Shown here: positions 22,972 to 33,291 of the stretch, piece after piece
Layout: every line of letters starts with the position of its first letter
Position numbering within the stretch: the stretch's first letter is position 1
Source: Emiliania huxleyi CCMP1516
Lineage: Eukaryota; Haptophyta; Isochrysidales; Noelaerhabdaceae
Length of the DNA stretch: 64,000 bases
Reading direction: 5' to 3'
NCBI RefSeq assembly: GCF_000372725.1
Contig: NW_005198537.1
Coordinates: 353,572-417,571 of the forward strand
Notes under the pieces: model-generated
Seen by the model: the letters and a program-made list of their open reading frames with translations, nothing else
What the model was told of the DNA's origin: nothing
The model's database searches: none
Made by a program: the position numbers and the translations under genes

Positions 22972-23415
22972 GCTCTCACCCCCTTGGCGACGACGCGAGC
23001 GAGTGTTCAGCCTTTTGCCGTCGGTCCCCCGACGCCGCTGCGGCTTGTACGCGTGCAGCGCGCCGCGGCAGGATCTGGCAGGGATCACAGGCCCAGAGTT
23101 GGAGACGGAGCGCGCCGACACGATTTTGTTTCAACCACAACACAATACGCAAACACTCACCCACAAGAGAATATCCTCGCATTCTCGGCATTCCCTCTTG
23201 CTATTCGCTCTTCTTCTCGACAAAACTCAAAAACAAAAGGACACAGAATCTCTCGCTCTCTCAAAACAAGCCCGCACTATAAACACAGCAGATCGAGGCG
23301 GCGTACCGAAAAGGCTCTCTCGAGGGGCACCGTGTGTGGGTCTTGCCTGTTGGCGCGGAGCAGGATGGTGTGAACGAAGAGTGGTTGAGGCAGGTGCGAC
23401 CGCCCTCCCTTACCC

Positions 23416-23840
23416 TTGCCTTCCGGAGAGGGGCCACTCATCCTATTGTGTGAGCAGGGCCCCTACATCGGCGAACGTCTGCTGCGTACCTTTGATGGAG
23501 AAGATGTTCACGCAGTGGTGGAATTCTACCTGCCGCCGGGGATGGTGAGATTCCGGAGAAGGGGCCGAGATGAGCACCACCGTGAAGTAGCCCGCTTAGC
23601 AACAAAATTCCTTGCCAGGCGGAGGGCAGCGTTGCGCTGTGGTGCGTACAACACAATGACGGCATTGTGCTGTTGGAGCGTGGGCGTGTAAGGTTTATCT
23701 CTTCACACCTGCAGCTGTGAACAGGCGACTCAGAGGAGCTGGATGAGGCGGAGGTGAAGAGGAAAGATAGTGGTGGATCAACACAACAGGAATCAGTCGG
23801 CTGTGAGTATCTTATTGCGATTAGGTTCTCGAGGGAATGA
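23416..23840 (+). pseudogene. Fragment resembling a small Tudor-like domain gene
   Basis: Two coherent peptide pieces: YIGERLLRTFDGEDVHAVVE continuing FYLPPG (23465-23540), and DSEELDEAEVKRKDSGGSTQ continuing to IAIRFSRE and a stop at 23838-23840. They would join across about 190 bp, but no canonical donor in the right phase is present. The pattern (I-G-x-R, F-D-G, V-V-E-[FW], acidic linker, Y-x-I-x-F) recalls small chromatin-binding Tudor-like folds; that is a weak inference. Confidence 0.25.
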
Positions 23841-24301
23841 AGCGCCTTGCAGATCACTCAGCGAGCAGCGGTGCTAGCGGCGCAAGCAGCGGCAGTAGCG
23901 GCGGCCTCAGCCATGATGGCGGCGCAGGGCAGGTGCATCGGACGAGACCGTGGGTGCGGCGTGTGGTCTTTGATGAAGACGGCACTTGAGCACTTGAGTA
24001 AAGTCGCCAAATCCTCCCTGGCTGCGCATATCGGAAGGCATGTTGTTGTGTCTCACGCCTTACTTATCGGCACTACCTCTCTGCCTGCTTGCGCGTTCTT
24101 TGAATCAAGAATAGCGGCAAGCGGCACCGTCCTGTGAATCGTGCGCCACTCGTTTTGATTTTTGTTGAAAGGGATTTTACTCAGGGACGAACGCGCTTTT
24201 GCATATCGCGCGCGTTGGGTGGAACCTGTCAGACGGCGAGGGTTCTGGCTGTGGGACTGCCCATCCGTGTCGTTCGCCGTGCTCTCACGTCCAGATCTGC
24301 G

Positions 24302-25477
24302 ATGCCGCGACTCGTGCACGATGGCACACAGTCAACCAATCTCTCGCTGGTAGAATCCGTGCGACATGACTGTGCGCAGGAGTATAAGCGACAGCACCCA
24401 CCAAAGAATTGCGGTGACCTGCAAGGCCGTGGACACTTCTCGTTTGGCAGACGCGCAGTGCTAAACCTGCTTAACGCGATCGGCGCCGCGACGTCTCCTG
24501 CAGTCTATGATGGACGGCTGTCGATGACGAACGTGTTGATGGAACAGGGTGCGACGTGGAGTCAAGTTGGTGGCGGAAGTAAGAAGTGGACACGAGCGGA
24601 GCGTGTTCAGTTCTTAGTTCAGCAACAAGCACCTGCGCCTGGTTCAACACCGACGTGCCTGATTGTTCCACCAGGCCCGTGGGGCAAACACTTCCGGCCA
24701 ATCACCCAAGCATGCGTTGACTCCTGCGCTGCGATACCTCCGAAAGAGGACGAGGAGGGGGAGGAGGACGGGGAGGAGGACCTGCGATACCACACAGACT
24801 TGGCTCACATCCTGACTAGACGAATCATAAAACTTTTTGGCGACGACCGCGATGGCATCATCTGTGGCAACTTCAGCGCGCCGCAGCCATTGGGACGGTA
24901 CCTCAACCAGGCAGATATAATAGGAATGTGGAATGCCTCGCGTGGCTTCTGCGCGACGTGCTCGACTGAGATATGGCTCGCCGATTTGGAATGCTGGAGG
25001 GATCGCGCTTCGCATTGTCTTAAGCGCAAGAGGACCGCCCCCCCGATCGCTCAACAAGCAACAGTGCAGCGCGCCTGCAACCACATCATCCACCTCGCTG
25101 ACAACTGCGCTCGTGTGATGGTTTGCCGGGTCTGCAATTCCCTCAGCAACTCAAATGACAAGAATGGAACAGAACCAGCCCGTAACCCCTCCTCGAGAAC
25201 CGTCCCTTCCATGCTCGAGGAACAGCTCAAGAAACTTCGAGCCCGCGAGCAGGAGCTACTCAGGCACATCGCCAGCCTGCAGGGGGCAGTTGCTGGCGGG
25301 GTACCTGGCGGGGTGCCTGCACCTGCAACCTCCTCCGCCGCCACAGCACCAGCCCCTGCCACCACAGCGCCTGCAGCCGGGCCTGCCGCTTTCTCAAGCG
25401 AAGCCATCGCCGCCGCCATCGCCGCGACCAACAGCCGCCATGAGAGCGACATTTCATACGTCGAGGGTGTTGATTGA
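24302..25477 (+). CDS. Unknown protein with Cys/His clusters and coiled coil
   Basis: Open frame of 391 aa from ATG 24302 (open further upstream without ATG). Features in order: a basic region with KKWTRAERVQFLVQQQ; an acidic run EDEEGEEDGEED; a Cys/His-rich zone FCATCSTEIWLADLECWRDR ... HCLKRKR ... RACNHIIHLADNCARVMVCR-VC that could bind zinc; a coiled coil (MLEEQLKKLRAREQELLRHI); and an Ala/Pro tail. Codon bias is weaker than in neighbouring host genes, and it sits next to retroelement debris, so an origin from a mobile element is plausible. No family is recognised. Confidence 0.4.
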   Translation: MPRLVHDGTQSTNLSLVESVRHDCAQEYKRQHPPKNCGDLQGRGHFSFGRRAVLNLLNAIGAATSPAVYDGRLSMTNVLMEQGATWSQVGGGSKKWTRAERVQFLVQQQAPAPGSTPTCLIVPPGPWGKHFRPITQACVDSCAAIPPKEDEEGEEDGEEDLRYHTDLAHILTRRIIKLFGDDRDGIICGNFSAPQPLGRYLNQADIIGMWNASRGFCATCSTEIWLADLECWRDRASHCLKRKRTAPPIAQQATVQRACNHIIHLADNCARVMVCRVCNSLSNSNDKNGTEPARNPSSRTVPSMLEEQLKKLRAREQELLRHIASLQGAVAGGVPGGVPAPATSSAATAPAPATTAPAAGPAAFSSEAIAAAIAATNSRHESDISYVEGVD

Positions 25478-25582
25478 AATATCATTGAATGAAAGACACC
25501 CATGTGTGTTGAGCACATTTTGATGAATTTTGAGGTAATTTGAAGCGAGAGGCTAAGGAAAACGAAAAAAGACCGAGGAGGG

Positions 25583-27321
25583 ATGTTAGAGGGGATATGC
25601 AGATATCGCGCCCAGCTTGAATCCGTCACGTTCCTGTGGGTACCGAGCCACGCGGGGTGCGCTAGCAACGCCTACGCCGACGCCGCGGCGACGGCATACA
25701 TGGGGGCCAGCGAGATTGAGGATGCCACCGCCGTTATCCGTGAAGCAGTGAGGACACGCCCGTGCCTGTACACGGACCGCCGGAGGACGGCAGACAGAGA
25801 GGGGGGGCGGGAGGTACTGGACCGGAGGACCTATTACGCCACGCGCGGCCACACGAACGAGTGGGTGCGAGGACGGCTCGGCGAGGGACTCACGGCGGGA
25901 TCGCACACGGCAGGGGTGACGGGGCCGCTGTGGAGCGATGTGGTCAGGGGAACGACGAGACACAAATGGGACAAGCGCCAGCGGATCAAGGATCAACACG
26001 GCGAGCGCGAGATTGAATCGATGTGGATGATCACAACGTGGTGACAAAGACCGTCATGGGAGCGCGGGTGCGGCAGCAGGCGGGGGTGCCACACGGAGCG
26101 CACCACGAGAGGATCATGCGGGGAGAGGCGGGGAGAGAGACCCCGGGCGCCGCCACGAGGAGCGAACTCAGGGGCTGCCTCGTCTGTAAGGCCGCGAGGG
26201 ACGCGGCGAGGAGGGCGGCACTAAAGCAAGACCCGCTGTGTCCAGTCGCGCGGAAAGCCGCGCAGCAATGGACCGAGGAAGATGAGAACCCGCCTAGGGC
26301 GACAATGGCGCACTTGCTTAGCGGCGCCTGCCTGGGGAATAGGGAGCAGGCCAGATGGTTCCTCAGAGTAGCGCGAGCGCAGACGGGGACGGCGATCAGC
26401 AAAGTAGCCCAGGCGGCACCCGACTCCAAGGATACGCTGAAGACGCTGAGGAAAGCGCATGTCGCTGCGCTGAAGGGCTCACGCTATAGGGTGCTGGATG
26501 AGGACGGGTACGATGCACTAGCCCCAGCCGTCGGGGGGGTGTTGCCGGCGCTGGTAGATGATCTCTCGGAGAAGAGCCGGAGGGACCTGGGCGCCGGGGT
26601 CACGAGGAACTTGCAAGTCGTGGCCGAGGCGGCGACGGGAGCGGTGCAGAGGTGGATCCAGCTCAACGATGAGGCTACCGCGCGCATAATGAAGAGAGAG
26701 GAACACATTGAGTGGCTGAGGAAGCTCTTCGCTGGGTGGAAGGAGGCCCGGCCAGCCTTGAGGGAGTCGCGGAGGAGGAGGGATAACGGAGGTAACGTGC
26801 AGACAGGCCAGCAGCCAGTGGGACGAACGAGGGCCGCGACGGCGGCTCAAGCGGGAGGGAGCGGAGACGGTGGGCAGCGAACGAAGTGGGTGAGACTGAT
26901 GATGCTCCTTCGACTTAGGGAGCGGTTCAGCTGCTGGGCGGGCTTCAGGCTGGTGCTCACGCGAAAAGGAATCGACGCGATGTACAAAGCATACAAGAAG
27001 GGGAGAGGGAAGAGGAGGGACGCCAGTGATGACGAAACAGAAGCTAGCGCAGACGAGGGCAGGGCAGACCCGGGGACGGCGGAGTCGGAGCAGACGGCAT
27101 CGGCCGCCGAGGAAACGTTGGGAAGAGGCACGAGGAGGGCGGCGACCTCGACCGACTATGGAGGACCCGTCACCAGACGACGCAGGGCAGACGACGGGGA
27201 GGCGGAGCAGACGCGCAGGGCGAGACGAGGGAGGGAGCAGGATGTTGCTGAGATCAGCAGGAGGATGTACGACGAGATTAGGAGCAGCAGGGACCCGAGG
27301 GACCATGTGGAAGACGGCTAG
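25583..27321 (+). pseudogene. 5'-truncated non-LTR-type retroelement: RNase H plus C-terminal zinc-knuckle region
   Basis: 25583-26044 begins inside an RNase H domain: VTFLWVPSHAGCASNAYADA is the last RNase H block (W-V-P-x-H-x-G, N-x-x-A-D). The frame then changes at about 26023-26044 into a 432-codon frame. That frame has GCLVCKAARDAARR ... MAHLLSGACLG, spaced like the C-x2-C ... H-x4-C knuckle that follows RNase H in non-LTR retroelements, and then a long basic, Arg/Glu-rich tail. Reverse transcriptase is missing, so it is dead on arrival. The end at 27321-27480 runs into T/A-rich sequence (ttttatttattttattt). The unbroken 432-codon frame means some of it could still be expressed. Confidence 0.6.
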
Positions 27322-27705
27322 TGCTAGTCCCCCATCGGGAGGACGACCCCGGCTAGTCGCCGACCACACACCCACAAAGAACCCTGCACAAAGACCGCAG
27401 GGCGGGGACCTGTTCCTTTTTACCCATCTCCTAGTAGAGGTGTCCGTTTTATTTATTTTATTTATTTCTCTCAAAACACAAAAGGAAGAAAATTGTGAGC
27501 GTACGGGCAGCATCACGAAACTCATCGCAAACCTCTTCGGCAGTCCTCCTCCGGGAATGTACGTAAGAGCACAGACACTGAAAATCGTGTGAGTGGAGTT
27601 TTCCACACACTGAAAATCCATGAGTCGAAGAAAAAGAAACATGAGCCCTCGCGTTTCCCTCGCACATTCGCCCCGGCGGCCCGTCAGCTCTCTTGGTAAG
27701 GCACG

Positions 27706-28226
27706 ATGAAGCCGGCCTTTCTAACTCGGCTCGCGCTGCTCTCTCCCGATGCGGCGGCAGAGGCGCGCAGTTTTCTCCGGGTCGCCCGAGTACCCGACCT
27801 GCACTACCTTACGGATGTGCAGCTTGAGGATCTCCGTGACGACCTCACACAGCACTTCCCGGCTCTCAGCGAAGCGGCGGTCGACGCGCTGGTGGAGGAG
27901 CACTTGGCACAGCCCGGCATCGGCGCGCAGCGAGCGGCGTTTTTACGCTCCATGGAGGCCGCTGCGCAGCAGCGAGCAGCTCGGGAGGAGGTTCCCGCCG
28001 TGGTGCCGCGCCCGGTCGGCACCACCACGTCCGGCGCCGTGCAGTACCTCACCTCGGAGCAAAAGGAGGTGCGGCCCGCCTCTCCTCCCCGCCTGTCTCC
28101 TGTCGGCGAGCGCACGCCCCCTCCCTCACGCAGGCGCTCAACCGAAAGTATGGGCGCATCCGACCTCCGACGAACGATGAGATGGAGGCCGTAGCCGACG
28201 CCGGCGCGGCCTGCAAGATGCAATGA
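27706..28226 (+). CDS. Small two-exon protein of unknown function
   Basis: Exons 27706-28068 and 28134-28226 are separated by a 65-base GT-AG intron in phase 0 (150 aa). The splice joins YLTSEQKE to ALNRKYGRIRPPTNDEMEAV. The protein is mostly helical, with an acidic first half (VQLEDLRDDLTQHFPALSEA), a Gln/Ala helix, and a conserved-looking C-terminal box. No signal peptide or membrane span. The clean intron and absence of stops support a real gene. The family is not recognised. Confidence 0.6.
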
Positions 28227-28560
28227 CAGGCAGAGTTTCCAAATGACAGCCGTGGAATATAGACTTGAGGAGGGGACTAGCTCTTGAGGACCTATAGTAC
28301 GTATGACCTGGACGTGTTGTGACCTACGACTAGCGCGTTGGTATAGGCTATACGGTACCCTTTAGCGGCCCGCCCGGCCCTTGGCCTTGCCGGTTGTCGC
28401 GGTTGAATTTGCCAATCTGCACTCTCTCCGGACTCTCCGCACGAGGCCAAAGGCAGAGAGGCAGAGAAAAGAGTCCAGAGAGCGAGCACAGTCTTTGACT
28501 TCGTTGGTCTTGTGTTGTAACCCTTCTCACTGTCTCATGTGTCGGCTGGCCTCCCCCCGC
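28227..28560. other. Spacer, no gene seen
   Basis: Nothing recognisable. 28440-28480 is purine-rich (gaggcagagaaaagag). Confidence 0.4.
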
Positions 28561-28770
28561 ACATATATCGTCTGGGGGGGTGACCCCCCATCTTTGTTTA
28601 CCGATGCGTCCTAGAATGCAAAAACGCATTCTAGGACGCACTTTTCATCTCAAAGATACCATGTGTCTCGGGTACACATGGCATTCTAGGATGCGACGGC
28701 TGTCCTGGAGATGGCGCATTCGGTTTAAACAAAGATGCTGATGGGGGGGTCCCCCCCCCAGACGACATAT
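28561..28770. mobile_element. Foldback element of about 200 bp with nested hairpins
   Basis: Outer arms (about 28567-28603 and 28725-28764) are inverted repeats: cgtctggggggg-gacccccca-tctttgttta pairs with taaacaaaga-tgggggggtc-cccccagacg, with small indels. A direct repeat acatat borders both sides (28561-28566 and 28765-28770) and may be the target duplication. Inside is a perfect 15-bp stem (28605-28619 with 28626-28640, tgcgtcctagaatgc), a third copy of that arm at 28681-28695, and a smaller ccatgtgt/acacatgg stem at 28659-28682. No protein is encoded. Confidence 0.65.
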
Positions 28771-28959
28771 GGGTGTACAAAATGGGCCACATCGTAGACG
28801 CTCACCTTACCACAGCTCGGCTCTATCTCGTATATCGGGCGATATGGCAACGGTCAAAGGACAAAAGAAACGCCTGACCCCCCAAACGCGCCGACGTCGG
28901 CCCCCCCCATGCAAGTGCCACGATCTCGGCCAGGCATCTCACTCTTGTAGTCTGTGAAA

Positions 28960-29590
28960 AGGCAAGGATGCGTGCAAGCAGAAAGAAAGAAAGAAAACAA
29001 ACAAACAACCCAAGGGAGGGATGGGAGGACGGCACGCCGCCACCACACAGGGATTTTAAGGAGAGGAGTGTGGTCACGCAGACTTCTTTTCACCCCGCGG
29101 TTGTTGTCATACTCTTTGTGATCTTCCGCCGCACCCGCGCGCGCGCGCCACCACCAGCTGTTGCCTGTTGGATGCGCGCGCAGTGCACCTGAGCCCTGGT
29201 CTGACAGGGCCTGCCAGCAAACCCCGGACAGCGCCTGACAATGCCCGACAGCCTGACAGCGCTGACAGCACTTTCTCTGACAGTCTGACAGCACGTATCT
29301 GACAGCCTGACAGCAGAGTCTGACAGGCGAGGGGCTCCGTCGCTGTCAGGCCCTAACGTGACAGCCTGACAGCTGCCCGACAGCCCGACAGCACACCGTG
29401 GCCTGACGGCAGCGCTGACAGCGCCCGACAGCAGCACAGACCGTACACAGACCCTGTAGAGCCTCTTTCTTGTGCCCCATGAGGGTATAACAAAATTAAT
29501 AAACACATGTGAGTGTGGTCCATGTAGTCATAAGAAAGAAAAGAAAGAAAACAGACGACCCAAGGGAGGGATGGGAGCGTGCAAGAATTC
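28960..29590 (+). repeat. Short repeat pair and TGACAG-rich tract upstream of the Zn2Cys6 gene
   Basis: 28983-29031 and 29533-29578 share aagaaagaaaac, then cccaagggagggatgggag. Between them, 29196-29432 is a tract of irregularly spaced CTGACAG: I count eleven forward TGACAG, one reverse CTGTCA and several CGACAG variants. No ORF is supported here. Confidence 0.6.
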
Positions 29591-29681
29591 TTTTTCTCGT
29601 CCTTGTGTATGCCCTCCATAAACGCCAAGGACCCGATCGTCTCGAAAGCGTTCTGGGGAGTTGTCTCCATTCGAAGCAGAG

Positions 29682-31262
29682 ATGCCAATCAACGCCCTCT
29701 GCAAGTGCTGCCGCCAGTCCAGAACCAAGTGCGACATGCTCGCGCTGGACGGCTCTGTGCGAGAGTGCTCTCGGTGCAAGCGTCTCGGGCTGCAGTGCGT
29801 GCCCGAGCAGCGCCGCAGCAGCGGCAAGGCGCGGCTTGGATCTCGCAACGTGGAGATGCAGGCCGGGCGTAGCACTCAAGTCCAGCTCGAGCGCCAGGGC
29901 AACGTGACGTGGGTGGAGTCAGCGGCGCCAAGCAGCACGGCGCTGTCTGGCATGCCAACCCCTCCAAAGTCGATGCTACTCTCCGTCCCGATCACGCTCT
30001 CAACCTCCAACAGCGACACGGCCCTCGCCGTGAGCAAGACTTTCGGCGATCTCGTGTCGGAGATGACGCGGCGGCTCGTGATGGGCTGCGCCGGCACCGT
30101 TTCGGACCGCAACGTGCTGCTCGGCGCGCTGCACATCGTGCTCGACGTGGCGCAGGCGCGCGACTGCTGCGGCCTGACGGCCTTCGCGATGCAGTCCGCC
30201 CACCAGCTTGGCTTCCCGCTAAGCGAGGTCAAGCCCAAGGAGGGGCTGATCGCCTGCACGTCGCCGCTGCCCGTCGCTATCCCGCCCGCCGTCTCCGACC
30301 TCTTCAACTCGCCCTGCATGGTGTACGTGCGGGCGATGTCGGAGACAAAGTACTGGAGCATCCCCAACCCCCACTTTGCCGAGTACGCCGTCCAGCGCGG
30401 CGCCGACAAGGTCCCCGACCTCTACTCGCACTCGTCGCCCGCGGAGCTGATTGCGCTGATGCTCGACAGCGACGCCGACCGGCAGCGGCTGCTGCAGGTC
30501 TGCTCGCAGGCGCTGGTGTCGCCGCTGTCGCCGCTCGACGCGACGAGCGCGGTCGCGCAGTCGCAGGCCGAGGAGCACTTCTCCCTCCGGATGAGGCGCT
30601 CGAGCCGGTACGTGCAGACCCTGTCGCGCCTCGGCGTCCCGCTCGAGGAGGAGGCCGAGGCCGAGGAGGTTGCGATCCCGCACCACCACTTCACGCGGCA
30701 CGTGCGCGTGACTGACGCGGCGAGCGGCAAGGTCGTCAACTTCCTCGCGGTCGCGTTCTCGCCCTTCGGCTCCGACGGAGGCGGCTTCGTCGAGCTCGAC
30801 TGCAGCCGGCTCGGCCAGCGCAAGCGCAAGCGGCTCCTCGAGGAGGCGGAGGGCGGCCTCGCGCAGGGCGGCCTCTTCACCGACACGGAGCAGCTCCTCG
30901 CCGCGTTGCAGGCGGGCGACCTCTTCGGCACCGCCGCGACCTTCGGCCAGTACGCGCCCCGCGCCGGCATTGACTCCGCCACCCAGGCGCCGCGCCACCC
31001 TCCGCCTCCGCGGGATCGGCCCGAGCGGGTGTCCTACATGGAGATGGGCGGCCGCTCCTTTGCGGCGGAGAGGCAGATGACCGAGGTCGTCGCGGCGCCG
31101 CCCGCCCTCTCGGCCGGCCCTTCGACCGACTCGGGCCCGTCGGGCGAGTCGTCGGTGGCGGAGGAGGAGCTGCTCGCCATGCTCGACTCCGAGGTTGCCG
31201 CCGAGGCACTCGCTGGCGGAGACACGCCGCTCATCTCCGAGATGCTCGCCATGATCGGCTGA
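29682..31262 (+). CDS. Zn2Cys6 (fungal-type) transcription factor
   Basis: Single-exon protein of 526 aa from the ATG at 29682. A binuclear zinc cluster is complete at the N-terminus: C7-x2-C10-x6-C17-x11-C29-x2-C32-x6-C39 with basic residues between, which is the GAL4-type pattern. Residues 90-160 are helical. Around 180-260 is the phrase NSPCMVYVRAMSETKYWSIP, and after it a possible second alpha/beta segment (FTRHVRVTDAASGKVVNFLA) reminiscent of PAS-containing regulators; that reading is tentative. The tail is acidic and Ser/Glu-rich, suiting an activation domain. Upstream lie the GAATTCTTTTTCTCG motif (29585-29599) and the TGACAG tract. Target genes are unknown. Confidence 0.8.
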   Translation: MPINALCKCCRQSRTKCDMLALDGSVRECSRCKRLGLQCVPEQRRSSGKARLGSRNVEMQAGRSTQVQLERQGNVTWVESAAPSSTALSGMPTPPKSMLLSVPITLSTSNSDTALAVSKTFGDLVSEMTRRLVMGCAGTVSDRNVLLGALHIVLDVAQARDCCGLTAFAMQSAHQLGFPLSEVKPKEGLIACTSPLPVAIPPAVSDLFNSPCMVYVRAMSETKYWSIPNPHFAEYAVQRGADKVPDLYSHSSPAELIALMLDSDADRQRLLQVCSQALVSPLSPLDATSAVAQSQAEEHFSLRMRRSSRYVQTLSRLGVPLEEEAEAEEVAIPHHHFTRHVRVTDAASGKVVNFLAVAFSPFGSDGGGFVELDCSRLGQRKRKRLLEEAEGGLAQGGLFTDTEQLLAALQAGDLFGTAATFGQYAPRAGIDSATQAPRHPPPPRDRPERVSYMEMGGRSFAAERQMTEVVAAPPALSAGPSTDSGPSGESSVAEEELLAMLDSEVAAEALAGGDTPLISEMLAMIG

Positions 31263-32494
31263 GCTGCGGACTCGGATGTATCACACAGCCTGTGCGAGGA
31301 TAGTAGCGCCCTTGAGCCTCCCTCGATCCACAGCTCTCCACCGCGTGTCGTCGCACGCATAGCGCGCGTATCGCGGTGAGCGGACCTGCGTGCGGCCCCA
31401 CGTGTGCCGGGGAGTTTGGGACCTGGGGGGGGGAGCATGAATCCTACTTCCTGCACATGAGCGCGACCGACGACCGTGTAGCGTGTTGCGTGTAGAGCGT
31501 AGCGAGGCTGGAGGCTAGCTGGGCGCGACACAGAGTCGCGGGGGCACGCGCCGCCGCCGCAGTCGCTCGACCCACCGTTTTAGGCGGCGTGTCCACTGCG
31601 TGTTGAATATACAGAATACTCTTTTCTACTAATACGTACTAATTCACAACCGTCAGTACAGCGCGCGACGCTCTACATTCACACATACACTCGCCATGAT
31701 ACTCGCACGCCCCGCGCACTGCTCTCGGACAGCAATCAGCATTTGTGGAGATGGACACGCGTCTGCAGTGGGTGCAGAGCGCCTCTCGTGCTCGCGCATC
31801 GCCTTTTGAGGGGCGCTGGCGCACCAGCCGCTCACGGACGGCGCCCTGCTTCAGCTTTAGAACAGCCACAGACGTCATCCAGCCCGCCCAGCAGGACGAT
31901 CTGGCGCGTGTGTCGTCGGCGTGTCCGTTGTCAACGCACCACTGCCGGCCGCCGCCGCGCCACGCGCCACAGCGTCGAAACCTCGGCCCCGAGCGTGTAG
32001 AGGAGCCGCTCCATCCCCGCGACCGCCGACGGGCCGGGGGCGTGTCGACCAACGCGTCACCGCCCCGAGAGCGAGACTGAGACTCGCCACTGGACTTGCC
32101 AGCAGGCTGGTGGCTGGAGCCTGGAGCTGGACGCTGGAGCGTGGTCCGTGGAGGCTGGAGGCTGTCCTGGAACCTGGTCCGTGGTCGTTGTGTGTCTGAC
32201 TTGGCCCCCGCACGCTTTGGTGGCGGCGGCGAGTCCAGATCTATCGCGTTTTTGCGCCCCACGCGGTCCCGCTCCTCGCAGCTGTCATGTCTCATGACAC
32301 AGTTGGGAAGCTGTCATGACAGCAAGACAGATCTGGCTGTGAAAACATGCCTTGCCACAGAAGGAATCGACCCTCTATTGGAGAGCCTGGACCTGGGTGC
32401 GTTGCAGAGGCGGAGAGGGCGATGGACAAGGAGGCGAGCCCTCTGAGCGCTTCTATTGTGCCCTCTCCCCCCCCGTTGGCGGGCCGCGGTTCTC
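31263..32494. other. Spacer, no gene seen
   Basis: Contains a tggagcctggagctggac-type short repeat at 32108-32180. At 32281-32323 there is a cluster of TGTCATGA/TCATGACA boxes, including the 14-bp palindrome GCTGTCATGACAGC at 32310-32323. Open frames here have no family resemblance. Confidence 0.45.
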
Positions 32495-33291
32495 TCAGCC
32501 GACGGGGAAGGGTGCGATGCCGCCCTTGAAGAAGGGGACGCTGTCGGGCACGACCGAAGCGGCGTAGAGCGACGCCATTCCGATCATGGCGAGCCGCCCG
32601 TTCTTGAGCTCGGAGAGGAGTTTCTCCTGCCGAAGGCTTTCGACGGTGCGGCCCTGCGCCTCCAGCCTGCGCCGGGGGGGAGGCGCGGCCCGTCGGCGGC
32701 ATCGATGCCGATGGGGTCGGATGCAGAGGTTCTCTCCTCGGGAGCGAAGGGCTCGGGCAGCGGGTGGGTGCCGGGCGCACTGCTTCTTAATCGCGCCATT
32801 GTAGATTCCAAACTGGCGGAAGGGGGCGAGGACCGAGTCGCGCACGAGCGGGAAGCGGCCGGGCTCGCCTCCTCGGAGGTAGTGCGGCTCCACCGTCTCC
32901 TGCGCGACCTCGAGCGCCCCGACGGCGAGCAGCATCTGCACCTTGCCCGAGGCGGGCATCTGCTCCCACGCAGAGAGCGGGTCGGTGCCCAGGTCCGCGA
33001 ACTTGATGCCAAGCTCGCGCGAGAGAAAGCCGTCGAAGAAGTAGCCGTTGGCAGTCGCGAGCCAGCCCACAAACGCCGCCATCGCCACGCGGCCGTGCTT
33101 GATCTCGGCGTGGCGGTACCAGGCGAGCTTGGCGGGCAGGCTGCCAAACTTGCCGTACTCGGCGAAGCCCATCGGGTCCCAGGGCACCGCGCCGCACTCG
33201 GGGCCGTCGCCGCCGATGTCAGCGAGCGTGAGTTCGAAAGCCGCGCCGCCGGAGAGGCCTAGCTTGTCGCACGCAGCGACGAGGACGTCGT
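32495..33291 (-). CDS. Chlorophyll a/c-type light-harvesting protein (LHC/FCP superfamily)
   Basis: Thylakoid antenna protein. Helix 1 is seen as WYRHAEIKHGRVAMAAFVGW, and helix 3 as LLSELKNGRLAMIGMASLYA; E-x-x-x-G-R and E-x-x-N-G-R-x-A-M are the chlorophyll-binding signatures. DPMGFAEYGKFG lies before helix 1. Between the helices, at about 32660-32800, the frame changes and an alternative frame carries FAPEERTSASDPIGIDAADG (a DPxGxD motif), so one or two introns lie there even though one frame stays open. The N-terminal exon is unresolved. An acceptor at 33291 precedes DDVLVAACDKLGLSGGAAFE, and the 5' exon with the plastid-targeting sequence probably lies in 33300-33566. The gene is divergent from the S9 peptidase. 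Confidence 0.85.
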
